A DNA stretch of 64,000 nt from Rhabdophis nuchalis. Taxonomy: Eukaryota; Chordata; Lepidosauria; Squamata; Natricidae. The DNA lies in the NCBI GenBank assembly GCA_039707465.1, contig CM077646.1:76470715-76534714 (forward strand). The letters run 5' to 3'. The position numbers were made by a program, and so were the translations under genes. The notes below the pieces were generated by a model. It was not told the DNA's origin. It searched no databases and was given only the letters and a program-made list of their open reading frames with translations. Positions 1 through 12,971 of the stretch are shown piece by piece (the stretch's first letter is position 1; every line of letters begins with the position of its first letter).

Positions 1-2412
1 CTGTTATAGCATTGAGGTGTAAAATGAGAGGCATCCATCGCTTTTCCTTACCTTCCATAAAAAAATGCTTACAAGACATGAATTAAATCTTTAAAAAAGC
101 ATTTTTTTAAAAAAGAAATCAAATCTAAAAATTTTAAATGTCAAAATGCAAATACTCAGGATTAAGATGGAGGGAACCCTTTTCAGAGCTATTCTTCAGC
201 AAAGATGGAAGGACTTGAGCCATCTGACTTTATAAGTGACCTACAGCATGCCACAATTCCTTGTGAAGATGTAGATCCCGTGGTTGTGTTGAGGGAATAT
301 ATATTCAGAATACCTGGACTGTTGCTTCTATACATCTAAGGGCTTGCACTACTGTGACCATAGTTGAGATTTGCACATTGGATCATATTAACTTTCTGTC
401 TCCTATTGCATCTAATCTGATATTTCTGGAACATTCACAGTGTGGGTATAAAACAACGTACCAGAAGGAGTAAACTCATGGGATAGAATTTAAAACGAAG
501 AGATTTCTATTTTTATAATAGTCATTTCACTGTTTCTCCATTGTAGAACCACAATCTTTTAGAAAGACATAAAGCAATGGAACTGTGCAAAAGGCTTGTC
601 CTGTTTATTCTTTTGACAGAGACACATTGTTAGCCACAACCCTATGCTTTAAGAATCTTGGAATTAATCAGCACTTTTGATGTATTTATATGCTGGGAAG
701 TTTTGTTGCTGCAGGCAGGGTCTGTGATAAAATCACATGCCATTATATGGGGGAAGACTTTGCATTTCATCACTTGCCCTCCCTTTTTGCGCTCCTGAAA
801 CACCAATGTCTATATTAAGGTTGTTCCAACTTTATGTCTTTTAATCCAGATCTCTGCACTGCCATAATAAATTTATCTGAGATTAAAGTTGCATATCAGC
901 TGGTGAAAATGAAACCCTGGGTTTGCATTTGGTTAGTCATTGAATTGGTCTGTCATGATTCCTACCCATAAACTGGAATTCAATGATATTCTGAATTTTG
1001 TGGTACAGTTTCCACGCAAAAATTTATGTGCAATGTAGATTCCAATTTGTAATGAAAGATGCCTATAAAAATGCTTATTGTAGGAAAGATAGACTGTGAA
1101 TATCATTATAAAGAATAAATGCATTTGATCTTTATGCCTTTTTTTAAAGTTACGTCTATAAAATTGGCACATGCAATATGATTAAACTTGATAGATTCAA
1201 TGTACTCCTTATTTCAATAGAGTCACTTTTTATTTTCTAAAAGCAGTTAGTTAGCAGTTAGGAAGCAGTTTTTTTCTTCCAAGGAATTAGTAAAATTCAC
1301 CTACTGAATTTTTGCTGTAATACAGATGCTGAAATTTAAAAAGTATGCCAGAAAAGAACTTGTATTCTATTTAAAACCATTACCAACTCCAACAAATGCT
1401 ATGGGGTTCTCTACTATTTCATGAAATATATATGTATTTCTGTGAATAGTTATGTCAATAGTATTCTATTCCCCTGAACCATAGTTTTTGATGTTAAGTA
1501 ATAATCAAAATTAGCAGTAAACTGGTGCAATCCATGTTTTGGAATCCTATGAATGACAGCCAACACTTTCTACTTTTGCACAATTTGTATTGAATATTTT
1601 TGTGAAGTGTATACTTAGCATTAAATAACTATTTATGACAGTGGCAGATAATGAATCCTCCCCAGTGGTGATACTGAGCTAAAGTTGCTGGTATTAAGAT
1701 ATAATATAGTCTCTTGTGACACACAGAGGTGTCCTATTACCTATTTCCCCTGCAAAACAAATTAGCTACCTGTCAGTTTTGTGCAGAGTTTATTTATGTT
1801 TGACACAATGGGGGTGGCCTGCACTTTATCATCCATCTTCTTTATTTGCATAACCTTTCAGAGCTAATGGCTGCCATCTTGACAAATTAAGCTGGTTTCC
1901 TATGTCTTTCATGGATTAAGCCCACTTGGACAAGTTGTATTTCAGCTAATTCTTGTATAGTGTTTGCTAAGTATTGTAAATAGTATAGTCATTCATCCCC
2001 CGCCACACACACACATGACATGTACTCTCCAAATTATACATTTGTTAAGAATTTTTCAAATGCATTTGGCATCAACTAATATTAATAGTACTGAGATCAA
2101 GAATGTCTATTGAATGAAAACAAGCCATTTTGATTTCAGTTTATGTTTCATGCACTTAACAGGATAGTTTGAAATCAATCTTGTGAGGAATTATTTAGCT
2201 GCAATTTGGAATATTTTAAAAATGAGCATTGTTTCCTCATGACTTGTTTTTTCTTCAGATTGTTTCCGATCTTCATGTAGTCTACTTAGAATCTGTTTTC
2301 ATTATGGTGAAGAAGCCATAATACTAGTCTAACATTTTGGAAAGCAGTTTAATATTGTAAATGTTATAAATCATGATATTCTGTACAGAAAGACCACGAA
2401 GAACTTAAAAAT
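1..2412. other. AT-rich unique intron
   Basis: No gene, RNA or clear repeat is seen. It holds scattered A and T runs and a short CA run near 2005. Confidence 0.6.
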
Positions 2413-2420
2413 AATGCAAT

Positions 2421-2566
2421 CAGTGGTGATATTCAGCTGGTTTTGACAGGCTTGGGCGAACCAGTAGTGTCAACCTGTGGGTGGTCGCGCACATGCGTGG
2501 AAGGTGCTTTCTCACATTTTCGGTGTGCAGCGAACCAGTGGTAAAATTATGTGAAATCCACCTCTG
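2421..2566. mobile_element. Short hAT MITE (CAGTGGTG...CACCTCTG)
   Basis: 146 bp. Left end CAGTGGTGATATTCAG, right end ATCCACCTCTG, perfect 8-bp duplication AATGCAAT at 2413-2420 and 2567-2574. Confidence 0.88.
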
Positions 2567-2868
2567 AATGCAATTATTAAAAATAAATGCAATTCCGTGC
2601 AGTTCTAGATAGACACATAGCTATTCTTCAGTCAGTAAAGAAAATTTGAGAGTAAGATGTGTTTCACCCTATGTAGAAGATGTATGCTAAAATCAACAGT
2701 ACACACATCATACTACACTATGGTGTTCCAAACTACAGTTTATTAAGTAACTCATAATTAGTTGGCTTTATACAGTTATAAATCATGTTTACAGACTAAA
2801 TTCCCAGTGTTAAATAAGTCAAAACTAAACAAACTTCTCTGCATCTTAAGTTAGAGTATGCACTATAC

Positions 2869-3299
2869 CAGTGATGGTGAACCTTTTTGACACTGAGTGC
2901 CAAAAAGGGAGCACATGGCAGGTGACACCAAGTGTCAAAAAGAGAGCACTTTGTGTGTGCGCTAGTCAGGGCTGCAACCAGGAAGAAGAGCTGCTCAGGG
3001 GCATGCACATGCTGGAAAATGAACTTCCGGTTTCCTATATGCATATACATGCTATCAAGCAAGTTTTCCGGTTACTGCTGTGCATGTGCAGATCAGCTGG
3101 CCGGTGACCATGCTCACGCTGGAAAATGGAAGACCAACTCTTCCAGTTTCTGGCACTACCGCATGCACAAAGGCCATCTAATTGTCGCATGCACATGCAC
3201 ACCAGAAATCCAGAAGAGGAACGAGCGATGTCGCACGTGCCAAGCGACATGGGTCCGCATGCCACTTCAGGCACGTGTGCCATAGGTTCGCCATCATGG
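2869..3299. mobile_element. hAT-like non-autonomous element (CAGTGATGGTGAACC ends)
   Basis: The ends are inverted: CAGTGATGGTGAACC at the left and GGTTCGCCATCATGG at the right. They lie next to GGCACACGTGCC-like sequence and are flanked by CACTATAC and CACTAGAC, a 7/8 duplication. The interior is CA/TG-rich, with repeated GCATGCACATGC and CCGGTTTCC motifs. It has no transposase frame; open frames inside it are incidental. Confidence 0.85.
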
Positions 3300-4448
3300 C
3301 ACTAGACCAATGGTTGATTATGAACAAGTATTGATTATTGTATTTTGACTATTTAGTCTGCATGTTTATCATATTTGTATTACTGAAAGTATGGTGATTA
3401 AAAAAAATAACCATGAAAACAAGAATCATGTCAAGATATTGATTCCTATGGCTTGTGAAAGTTCACTGCATTATTAATAAAGTGTAAATTTTTAACTACT
3501 ATTTAAAGAAAAAACCCCAAATGTTTCCCAACATAGGATTATGTACCATTCTAACTTCACCTTGGTATTAGGAATAGACACAGTATTATACGTGTCTTCT
3601 ATGAAAATGCAGAGGAAGTGAGAAGAGGGGGAGGATGGGTGCATTTCTCTTTAAATCAAATTTTACGGTATTTATGAATAGGTGATTTCAAGCTAAACAA
3701 AAATTACGTCATGTTCACTCCCACCTGGCACAGTCTGAGCCACAGCTGCAGGATTTCAGTTTCAAAAAATCCAGGTGGAATTGCAATAGACATTTTCCCT
3801 CCTAAACTCCATATTATTAGAGAATCTCATGTAAAACTGCACCGGTGACTAAAGTTAGTGAACTTTGTGCAACATATAACAAAATTTCCGGAGAGCACAA
3901 ATTCATAGGCAATGGGTCATAGTTGTTTTGTACTGCAGATTTTTTTTTAAAGTTTTTTAGTTTTTTCAATACAATGTTGGGGTATTTATGATTTGCCCCA
4001 GTTATTTAGGCAAATGGTTTTCAAACTATCTTCTCATTGCCTTTTCTTCTATCAAATCTTTGTGGGTACACCATAGAAACCTTGTGAGCATGATAGATTA
4101 TGTGGGATATACAATCTAATACCCTTTAATCAGAGGATAAGGTGATTAGTATGGCTGATTGACGTGCTCTCCAGCAGTTCATTAATGAAATATGGGCATT
4201 CCTATGACCCTGCTATCTGAGGTTCAAAGGAATATGGCATTCCATGTGGCTTGCTAATTGAGACGTGATATAACCAACATTTTAAAAATAAATGTTGCAG
4301 TAAGAAAGTGAGTTTGGACAAAACGCCTTACATAGAAATCTACCTACTGAAATAATCAATATCTTGTCCATATGTTCATAATTAAAAGAAAAAAATCTCA
4401 CTTGTTCTGACTAAAATTTCCTCCTGTAACTCTCTTCTCAAGGCACCT

Positions 4449-4985
4449 TGTATATAAATAAAAATGTAACAAGGGTTTGTTCAAAACCGCTAATCTCCGA
4501 AAGTACTGCACCGATCACTTCCAAATTTTCACACAACGTTCCTTTCAAGTACAGCACCAATGATATATATAGATTGTGTAGATATCACACCTGTGCCAGG
4601 TACATGCAACAGAAATGTAAAAAATTGTAAAAAAGGTAGGTAGATGGATACAGAGAGAGTAGTGGGCCACAGGTATTATGTCATAAAGGATGACATAATA
4701 CTCTGTCCATAAGATTCAAGGAGAAATACAGTAGGTAGGTAGGTAGGCAGTTATAGGGATAGAGAAAGGGAGGAAGAAATGTAGTAGGTAGGTAGGTAGA
4801 GGGATAGAGAGAGGGAGAAATACAGTAGGTAGGTAGGTAGAGGGAGAGAGGGAGAAAGGGACTAGGTAGGTAGGTTGGGGGTTATACGGTGTATGTGTTT
4901 GTGTGTGCAGGTGTAGATCTACATACAGATTGGTTGGCCATTTAACCAGACTGGGCCACAGCAACACGTGGCTGGGAACGGCTAG
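4449..4985 (+). mobile_element. Non-autonomous Helitron
   Basis: 5' end TGTATATAAATAAAAATGTA (the usual TC is mutated to TG). The 3' end has GGGCCACAGCAACACGTGGC, a short hairpin, followed by CTAG and a host T. The interior has TAGG repeats and GAGGGAGAAATACAG units (4731-4870). It encodes no RepHel protein. It shares terminal regions with 27034 and 47759. Confidence 0.82.
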
Positions 4986-5047
4986 TTAAAAAAATAAAAT
5001 AAAACCAGTCGGTAAATAGAGAGAAACTCATGCATGTGCTGAAGCAT

Positions 5048-5137
5048 CTAGGTAGGTGGACGGAACCTCCTGCAGCCGCCACTACTGGTTCACCCAATCC
5101 AGTGCGAACTGGCAGAAACCCACCTCTGGCAAGCATG
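5048..5137. mobile_element. Partial hAT right end
   Basis: TGGTTCACCCAATCCAGTGC then GAACTGGCAGAAACCCACCT and CTGG resembles the right end of the CAGTGGTGGGTTTC family. No left end was found. Confidence 0.4.
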
Positions 5138-5711
5138 GGCATCACACAGTCCAGCAACACAGGTGTACACCAGCACCTTCATTCTGTTAAAATTTCCAAG
5201 TAAGCTCTAGAAAAGCCCACCTAGAGCTGCAGTACTGATCTCTAGAACAAAATTAACAGCATAACAATCTAAAGCCATAGCTGCCCCTTCTTTTTCACAC
5301 TACTAGTGATCATCTCAAAGTTCGAATTTTCAGGGGGAAAAACCCCTTGTGAAGGCTTGTATAATGGGGGTTGGAACAATTCTCTATCTCTGAAGCATTT
5401 TCATTTTGTATGGTTCCTTATACAAAAGGATGCTCAAGAGCAAATTTGGAGGTAATCCCTGGTTACATGTTAGCATTTTGGATCATACAAGTAATAGGTC
5501 CAGTTCACATGTAATAGTTCTGGCTGTCTTTCACATGGAAAGCAGTATAGAAATTAACCACATAACTTCCTAGAGAAGATGTTGACTTCATTTCTCCATC
5601 TACATCTGAAGGGTTATCTGGAGAAATTTCACATAGGTGGATATGAGATTGCTTTGCCTTTTTATATACTGTACCTTTGAGCATGATATCTTTTTGGACC
5701 ATGTGAAAGGG

Positions 5712-5885
5712 TTATTTATTTATTTATTTATTAAATTTATACCCCGCCCTTCTCCTTGTTAGGACCCAGGGCGGCGCACAGGGATGTTAAAATACATACA
5801 ATATATATAAAATATATGAAATTTAAAATACTTATTCTAATAAATAGACCCTGCGCTAAAACCGAATTAAAATCCCAGGTTTAAA
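5712..5885 (-). mobile_element. L2 3' end, reverse
   Basis: TTTATTTATT run, then ACCCCGCCCTTCTCCTTGTT and AGGGCGGCGCACAGGG, the reverse complement of the L2 3' tail, followed by the ACCCTGCGCTAAAA segment also seen in the copy at 61906. Confidence 0.82.
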
Positions 5886-5924
5886 AACTATCTAATTGTC
5901 AGTATGGAGGTTACGCTAGGTTAG

Positions 5925-6075
5925 GCTACTTGCAATGGTTCCAGTCCTCCCACTCAATTTGCATCCAGAAGGTGGCACTGGAGGACTACTGTTCAACGTC
6001 TTGGTGATTGTCATATAATGTCCCTCAGGATTCTGTCTTACCCCCTGTATTATTTAATGCCAGTGTCTGCACAAT
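5925..6075 (+). pseudogene. L2 reverse-transcriptase fragment
   Basis: Positions 6020-6061 translate to VPQDSVLPPVLFNA, the VPQGSVLSPxLFN block (RT domain 3) of L2/CR1 LINEs. Upstream, AGAAGGTGGCACTGGAGGA matches the preceding L2 segment. Frameshifted and old. Confidence 0.65.
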
Positions 6076-6641
6076 ACTCCTAACCATATCAGGCAAAGAC
6101 CAATAACTAATTTGTTCAATGTGAGAAACTTAGTTAGTTTTAACTTCAGTAAGGATTTCCCCCCCCCCTTTGATAATCTAGCAAATTGTAATAATATAGT
6201 CATTATTTTCATGAAGTTGCCAAAAACCTATCATTGAAGGTACCTAACTCTCCTCCCCTTGGCATATAATTTAAAACAAAAAACAAAAAAACTCAGCCCC
6301 TGTACTTTTTCTAGGTTTGGTCATGTGTTCAGGGCTAAAAAAAAATAAGGGAAAATTAAATCCAGACAAGAGATGTGTTATTGGTCAATAGGTAAATCAT
6401 ATCCAGGCATAGGGATTCTGTTTGTTCTTCGGAGATTTGCATGTTTCCTAAAAGACCAGGGCCAAGAGTGCTTCTTGATCCTCAGTAGTTACATTGAGGT
6501 GGCAATCATAGCAAGAAGTATTATATTTGTTCAGTTCTGTTATGTAATGATGACAGGTATAAAAACCAGGCTTAGAATGGACAACGGAGGTATTGAGGTT
6601 GTCGATAGCTTCTGTCTTTTAGGAATGCCTACCCACAGTAA

Positions 6642-6995
6642 GAATGGGACATGGTGGCTCAGTGGCTATGATACTGAGCTTGTTGATCAGAAGGTCGGCA
6701 ATTCGGCGGTTCTAATCCCTAGTGCTGCATAATGGAGTGAGCTCTGGTTACTTGTCCCAGCTTCTGTCAACCCAGCAGTTCCAAAACATGTAAAAAATGC
6801 AAGTAGAAAAATAGGAATCACCTTTGGTGGGAAGGTAACAGCATTCTGTGTGCCTTTGGCATTTAGTCATGCTGGCCACATGACCATGGAGAAATCTTCA
6901 GACAGCGTTAGCTCTTCGGTTTTGAAATGGGGATGAGCACTGCCTCCTAGAGTTGGAAACGACTAGCACATATGTGTGAGGGGAACGTTTACCTT
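6642..6995 (+). mobile_element. Sauria SINE (tRNA head, BovB-like tail)
   Basis: The tRNA-like head has box A TGGCTCAGTGGCT and a box B-like GGTTCTAATCC. The body follows the squamate SINE (TTACTTGTCCCAGCTTCTG, GGTGGGAAGGTAACAGC), ending ACGACTAGCACATATGTGTG. The flanking duplication TACCCACAGTAA is perfect, 12 bp (6630-6641 and 6996-7007). The 3' end is the part recognised by BovB LINE machinery in this family. Confidence 0.92.
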
Positions 6996-7007
6996 TACCC
7001 ACAGTAA

Positions 7008-8197
7008 AGGAACCAGCAGTAAGGAGATATGCGGCAGAGTAATATTTGTTAGGATAGCAATGAAGGAAAAGTTGCTGGAATTTTTCTATGCCCCCCCCCC
7101 CAAAAAAGAGACTTACACAGACAATGGTTTACGATAGTCTAAGAAAGTGAAAGATGAACTTTGAAGAAAGTGACTAGAAAGATTATTGATTATGCAAAGT
7201 CTTTGGTTTTTTTAGGTCTATAGTGGTAGGAAAATTGAAAGGAAGGAGAACAAGAGGAGGATAAGCAACAAGGTCAGTAGACTCACAGCTGTGATGAATG
7301 CAATTTTGGAAGATCAAGTTGGGGATATCATCCTTCAGAAAATCTATTTATGTGGTTGCTAAGAGTCAACATCAACTAGTGGGAACATAACCAGTCATCA
7401 CTCAGTTAATGTAAAGATAATAATAAAATAATAATGTTGAAAATATTTATCTTATACTATAAATGCTACTGCATACTTTCTCGTAGAACACTCATAATAG
7501 ATTACGTAAACAAAATTAAAGCACTACATTATAATAGTAGCATTCTGAAAAATACGCAGATTCACAAAATCAAATAAACAATATAGACAAAATGGCTTGA
7601 AAAAGCTGTGCAATTTGAAATATGAAAAACTGACTGAAATAGTTCATGTTTGTCTGTCTATTCTTAAATACTGTGACAGTAAGATAGTTACTTATAGTTA
7701 CTTACTTACTTCTTCCGCACAATCTCTTCCAATTTCTTTTATTCTTATCTCCCTGGAAGAAGATCTCTTTTCATTTTGTTTGGCTGTTATCCCAGCTTCA
7801 TTATTAGCATTTTACCAATACGATGCTTTGTTAAGGAAAAAAAAAATAGGTGAATCGTAGGAGCTTCATATACAATCTAGAAATGTGCTGAACTGCGGAA
7901 GTCCATTCTCTGCCCTATCTATCCATGTCTCATTCTATATTACAGAGGCTTCTATAAGTTTTAAAGATTTAATCCAAACAACAAAAGCCATGTTATATTG
8001 TTGTGATGTGCACTTTTGTGCATAACTGTGCCATTAGGGTGCAGCTTCTAATATTTATTGCTCTTTGAACTCCTTGCAAATGCCTATAATAGTCCACATT
8101 TTTCCCAATGCTATCCATGGTTTTGGACCTTCATCCACAGTTGTATTAATTTTGGAATATCTTTTCTTAACATATGCACATAATATCCCTATTAATA
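7008..8197. other. Unique intron
   Basis: AT-rich, with no supported feature; a poly-C run lies near 7092. Confidence 0.55.
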
Positions 8198-8396
8198 CAA
8201 GTAGTCTGTGACCTAAGACCACTTGTTTAACGATCATTCAAAGTTACAATGGGACTGAAAAAAGTTACTTATGGCCAGTTCTTGCACTTATAACCATCGC
8301 AGCATTCCCAAGGTCACATTATCAACATTTGGATGCATACCAATTGATACGTATTTATGACAGTTGCAGTGTCCTGGTATGATCACTACTTACAAC

Positions 8397-8440
8397 CTTT
8401 ACTTATCAGAAGCCTTCCCAGAGGCTTCTGATAAGTAAAG
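8397..8440. repeat. Perfect 18-bp inverted repeat
   Basis: CTTTACTTATCAGAAGCC (8397-8414), an 8-base loop, then its exact reverse complement at 8423-8440. The right arm follows the Tigger-like family; the left arm does not. Confidence 0.92.
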
Positions 8441-8473
8441 TCAATTAGAGAAATTAGGTATACTAATGATCAT

Positions 8474-8818
8474 TTTAGGGGCGTGGTGGCTCAGTGGCTA
8501 AGATTCTGAGCTTGTCGATCAGAAAGGTCAGCAGTTCGGCAGTTCAAATCCCTAGCCCCACGTAACGGAGTGACCTCCCATTACTTGTCCCAGCTTCTCC
8601 CAACCTAGCATTTTGAAAGCATGTAAAAAATGTTAGTAGAAAAAAAAGGAACCACCTTTGGTGGGAAGTTAAGAGAGTTCCGTGCGCCTTCAGTGTTTAG
8701 TCATGCTGGCCACATGACCATGGAGAAGTCTTTGGACAGCGTTAGCTCTTCGTCTTTGAAACAGAGATGAGCATCCCCTAGAACAACTAGCACATATGTG
8801 TGAGGGGAACCTTTGCCT
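8474..8818 (+). mobile_element. Sauria SINE nested in a Tigger-like MITE
   Basis: Head TGGCTCAGTGGCTAAG with box B GTTCAAATCC. The tail is as in the copy at 6642. The 10-bp duplication TAATGATCAT is perfect (8464-8473 and 8819-8828). Its host element can be rejoined exactly by removing it. Confidence 0.93.
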
Positions 8819-9088
8819 TAATGATCATGTGATTTGCTTAATGGAAGCAAAAGAGGTCCTAGAATTGGGCATTATTCCTTTAACAACCACATTGCTTAGT
8901 GAGAAAGTTCCAGACATGATTGTGGCTGTAAGTTGAGGACTACTTGTACACAACTTATGTAACTCTCCCAGTAATATTTGTTCTGTTTAGCTTCCCATAA
9001 TATATGCTGAATGAATACATTTCCTTCACTACTGTACACTGATTTTAAAGAACCTGTCTGCAAATTTATGTCAAATCTGCTTAGACCA

Positions 9089-9160
9089 GCATTATTATTA
9101 TTATTATTATTATTTATTGGACTTCTAGACCGCCCCCTCTCCCCGAAGGGACTTAGATTT
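9089..9160 (-). mobile_element. L2 3' tail fragment with (ATT)n
   Basis: (ATT)8 then AGACCGCCCCCTCTCCCCGA, the reverse complement of an L2 terminus. Confidence 0.65.
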
Positions 9161-10746
9161 TGCATATCAAGGAACCTTTAGTGGTTTTCTTTTGTATCGT
9201 TGCAAACAGGTATCTGACTCTGATGCATGGGAAAATATAACAATTTTCTGTTCTTAAATCAGGCTTTGTTTTCTTGTAAGAATGCAAGAATGCAAAGTGT
9301 AATATCTGCTGGATGCCTAAAATGTATCTTTAATATATCAGGGCATGAGGCTTCCTATAGAGTTGCTGCTATTACCCAAACTATGATTTATAAAAAAGAA
9401 AAGAAAAAAAAGAACCCTTCCACTAGTTTTTCTCAGTTGTTTTGTATGGCATCTTTATAATACCTTAACAACTCCAACAAATTGGTTAATTTTTTTCCTC
9501 TTTATTTTGAAAGGGAAGTCTGGGACTCCTGCTAAGAAGTGAAATTTGCTTTTAATATACTGACAACCATAACCAAAAGGGACAATACTTCTATTCAAGC
9601 AACAAAGCCCAAAGAGTAGCCTGTCCTATTGAAGCAATTGTAATCATCTGGTGTGGGAGCACAACCCCTAGATTTACACATCTGGTGGCAGGATATTCTT
9701 AGCAGAGGGTGTGTGATTATAGAATTCTCTTCCCACAGTGATTTAACAAGACTGACATGTCTTTATCCTTGGGGCACAGGACAAGAGCTATTTCCTTTCC
9801 CAGAGAGAATGTTTTCCTTGGGGATTGTAGCCAACCTAGCACTCTGCAGACTTGTGATGGACAATGGCCATTCTGGTCTTGAAGGTTAAGTTGTCCCAGA
9901 GGTGATAGAGCAAAAGGTTGGTCTACAACCCTCTGAAATTTACTGAAATGTGTTAGAGGTGTTGTAAATATTAGCAGATTCTGAACTGGAGCAATTCCCT
10001 TTACCAACACCCTCTGCTTCTTTGAAACCCCAGAGGAAAAATAAGACTATACAATCTTCAGATAAAGCAGCAGCAATGGTGGCTGGAAACTTGAAAGGGA
10101 CTGATGCATAATCTCATGTCTTGATAATGCTTGTAAACACAACCCACGTCTGTCTGTCTGAGATTCCTCTGGATCCTTTGGAGAGGAAGGGCAGTATATA
10201 GCATAATAGCAATTACAAGAAAACAATTAAAATGTACAAGAGCTCCCCTACAAATTATATAGATAGTGTAGCAGATCAAAGATATCTGCCTTTTGTTGTG
10301 GAGGAGGGCTGGGATGCTTGAAAGACTCAAAACAAATGCTGCTGGTGGTGAGTTTGTCAAAGGAAGAGAGGATTTCAAATGAATTTGTTGGGATTATATA
10401 TACATTGGGGCAAAGGAACAAAAGGGAAGAGCAGATCTGCTATCTTTTTATAATGACTTAAATTTCCATCTTAAACATTACAGCTATGCAAAGCATTGAA
10501 AGAGGCACCAGGAAACATGCATCCATGTTGTTTGCAAGTACTTAAGTAATAATTGCAAGAGATATTAATCCTTAAAGACAATTGGAACTGCCTTTAGGAT
10601 GCAGTTAGACCTCAACAAAAATAATATAAACATAGAAAAAGGGACACTTAAAGCATAAATCTATTTTATTTTAATAATGAACAACCAACAATGGAACAGT
10701 GTACCTTTGGTTATGTTTACTTCTTTTGGATATCTATATCCATAGT
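9161..10746. other. Unique intron
   Basis: No gene or clear element. Near 10150-10215 a stretch with GGAGAGGAAGGGCAGTATAT could be a very old L2 tail. Confidence 0.5.
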
Positions 10747-10754
10747 GACTAGGT

Positions 10755-11063
10755 CAGAGGTGGTATTCAGCAGGTTCTAACCAATTCTGGAGAACTGGTA
10801 GCAGAAATTTTGAGTAGTTCAGAAAACCGGTAAATACTACCTCAGACTGGCCCCGCCCCCATCTATCCTCTGCCTCCTGAGTCCCAGCTGATCGGGAGGA
10901 AATGGGGATTTTGCAGTATCCTTCCCCTGGAGCGGGGAGGGAATGGAGATTTTACAGTATCCATGCCATGCCCAGCAAGCCACGCGTACCAAGCTATGCC
11001 ATGCCACACCCATCAAGCCACGCCCACAGAACCGGTAGTAAAAATCTTTGAATCTCACCCCTG
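10755..11063. mobile_element. hAT MITE (CAGAGGTGG...CACCCCTG)
   Basis: 309 bp with a perfect duplication GACTAGGT (10747-10754 and 11064-11071). Inside are ACCGGTAGTAAAAA and the CCACGCCCAC motifs that recur in this family. Confidence 0.9.
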
Positions 11064-11089
11064 GACTAGGTCCTTCTCCTTCTCTTCCT

Positions 11090-11132
<43 letters not shown>
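11090..11132. repeat. (ACT)n microsatellite
   Basis: About 13 trinucleotide units, CAC changing to ACT, starting 19 bp after the target duplication of the hAT MITE at 10755. Confidence 0.9.
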
Positions 11133-12275
11133 CTAAAAAGTCATTTATCTTTATTTTATTCACCAAAGTAGTAGAAAAAATAGAGTCCTATGGACACTGT
11201 TGGAAAAAAGTAGCAGTTGCAAATTTGCATTTTCTTCTATGTTGAAGGAGAATGTTATTTGATGAATTGGTATTGCTGGAGGAAAAAAAGCTTATCACAA
11301 CACACACATTCATTTAAAATAACCCTGCCATTGTGCACAGAAAGCAAAATTTGCAGATTTATCCATCAAGCTTTGAATGCTGAGTCTCTTAAATGTCTAT
11401 CTTTAAAATGTATTTAAATATGTATGCAACCATCTTTGTGGTTTCTTCATTAGAACTGCCAAATTGCTTGTCTGTTTGACAAATCTATAGCAGTCAGACA
11501 CAACATAACATTCTTTATGTGGGATTATTTATATCTACTGAAGATGACCAGTGGAGATGAGTGGGCATTTTTCGTGATTTATTTTTCAGTTTTCTTCTGA
11601 AAATATGCATTTCTTCTAACATATAGTCTTAATTTTAAGACTGATAATTTTTTTTGGAGACCAGTCTGCTTTTACCTGTTTCAGGAAGCCAGCAGATATA
11701 GAAACAATATTGTTTCACAGGAGTCATAACAAGTCATAAGGAGTAGATGAGGAGAGGCGTTACAAGAAGAAAGTCAAAGATCAGCAGTCAAGAGAGAAAG
11801 AAACTAAGCAAACAATACCAGATCAAGGTAAAAAGTGTAGTTTTAAAAAAACCCAGGAATCAAGATACAGTTAGCCAGACAGGATATAATTATAGATAGT
11901 TAGATGAATATCTGACACTACTGATAACATTAACTAGCTACAAATGAATGAATGAATGAATGGATATAAACATTATAATAATAAACTAAAGCAAGCGTAG
12001 AAATACAATTGGAAAATGATTAAAAATCATCTACTATATACCCCACAGTTAAAGCCAAATACACACTAGTATTTATTTGTACAATGCACTAATGTACTAT
12101 TGCTTAAAATAAACAGAAAATTCAATACCGTAAAGATAATTTAATCAAAATGTCAATTGAATACAATGAAAATCGCACAAAACTTTGCAGCACACTTACA
12201 AGTTATTAATGACCCATCTGTAAGACAGAGAAGAAACAGTCTTTAGGATTCTACAGCTGTTAAATAAAAGTAAAC
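11133..12275. other. AT-rich intron
   Basis: Nothing supported beyond a short GAAT run near 11944. Confidence 0.55.
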
Positions 12276-12283
12276 TCCTATAG

Positions 12284-12963
12284 CCATGATGGTGAAACTA
12301 TGGCATGCGTGCCACAGGTGGCATGTGGAGCCATTTGTCAGGGCACTTGAGGTATTGCCCTGTCAGCTGGCCAGCGTGCATGCGCATGCTGGCCAGCTAA
12401 TTTTGGCCTTTTGAGGCCATTTTTCAGTGCAAAAAACCAGCCCTATGGATAAACCGGAAGTTCAGGAATGGACTTCTGGGTTGCTCATAGGGCCAGTTTT
12501 AGCCATCCGGAGTGTTCAGGGGCCTTCAGCAGGCTTCCCTGAAGGCTCTGGAGGGCAAAAAGCAACCCTACAAGCAAACCAGAAGTTTGTTCCCAAACGG
12601 AAGTTCCATTCCCTTCAAGGCCCTGAAGGCTCCAGAGGGCTAAAATAGGCTCTACAAGCAAACCGGAAGTCCGTTCCTGAATGGGCCAGTTTTTCATGCT
12701 CTGGAGGCTTCAGGGAAGCTCCTAAGCCTCTGGAGGGCCTCCGGGGCGGAGGGCCTTTTCGCCCTCCCCAGGCTCCTATAAAGCCTGCTGGAGCCTGGGG
12801 AGGACAAAAAAAGCACACCAAAAATAGGGGGGCGGGGGGCGGGGAAGCGCTGGTCATGTGCAAATGTGCACTGGAGTCATGCACAAAGCATTATGGATGT
12901 GGCACACCCATGCACGACCCCCCTGCTTTTGGCATACAAGCCAAAAAAGGTTCGCCATCACTG
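12284..12963. mobile_element. hAT-like non-autonomous element, 680 bp
   Basis: Same terminal family as 2869. Ends are CCATGATGGTGAAAC and GGTTCGCCATCACTG, and the 8-bp duplication TCCTATAG is perfect (12276-12283 and 12964-12971). The GC-rich interior holds several copies of a CCGGAAGT..GTTCC motif and CTCTGGAGG blocks. No transposase frame is present. Confidence 0.9.
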
Positions 12964-12971
12964 TCCTATAG

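Larger units (their letters stand above)
8198..8946. mobile_element. Tigger-like MITE interrupted by a Sauria SINE
   Basis: The ends CAAGTAGTCTGTGACCTAAG and GTAAGTTGAGGACTACTTG are inverted, with TA on both sides. The interior resembles 17591 and is split by the SINE at 8474-8818. A perfect 18-bp inverted repeat absent from 17591 lies at 8397-8440. Confidence 0.78.

Noticed and set aside
6642..6730. Possible tRNA gene
   Set aside because: The A and B boxes belong to the head of a Sauria SINE with a full body, tail and target duplication.
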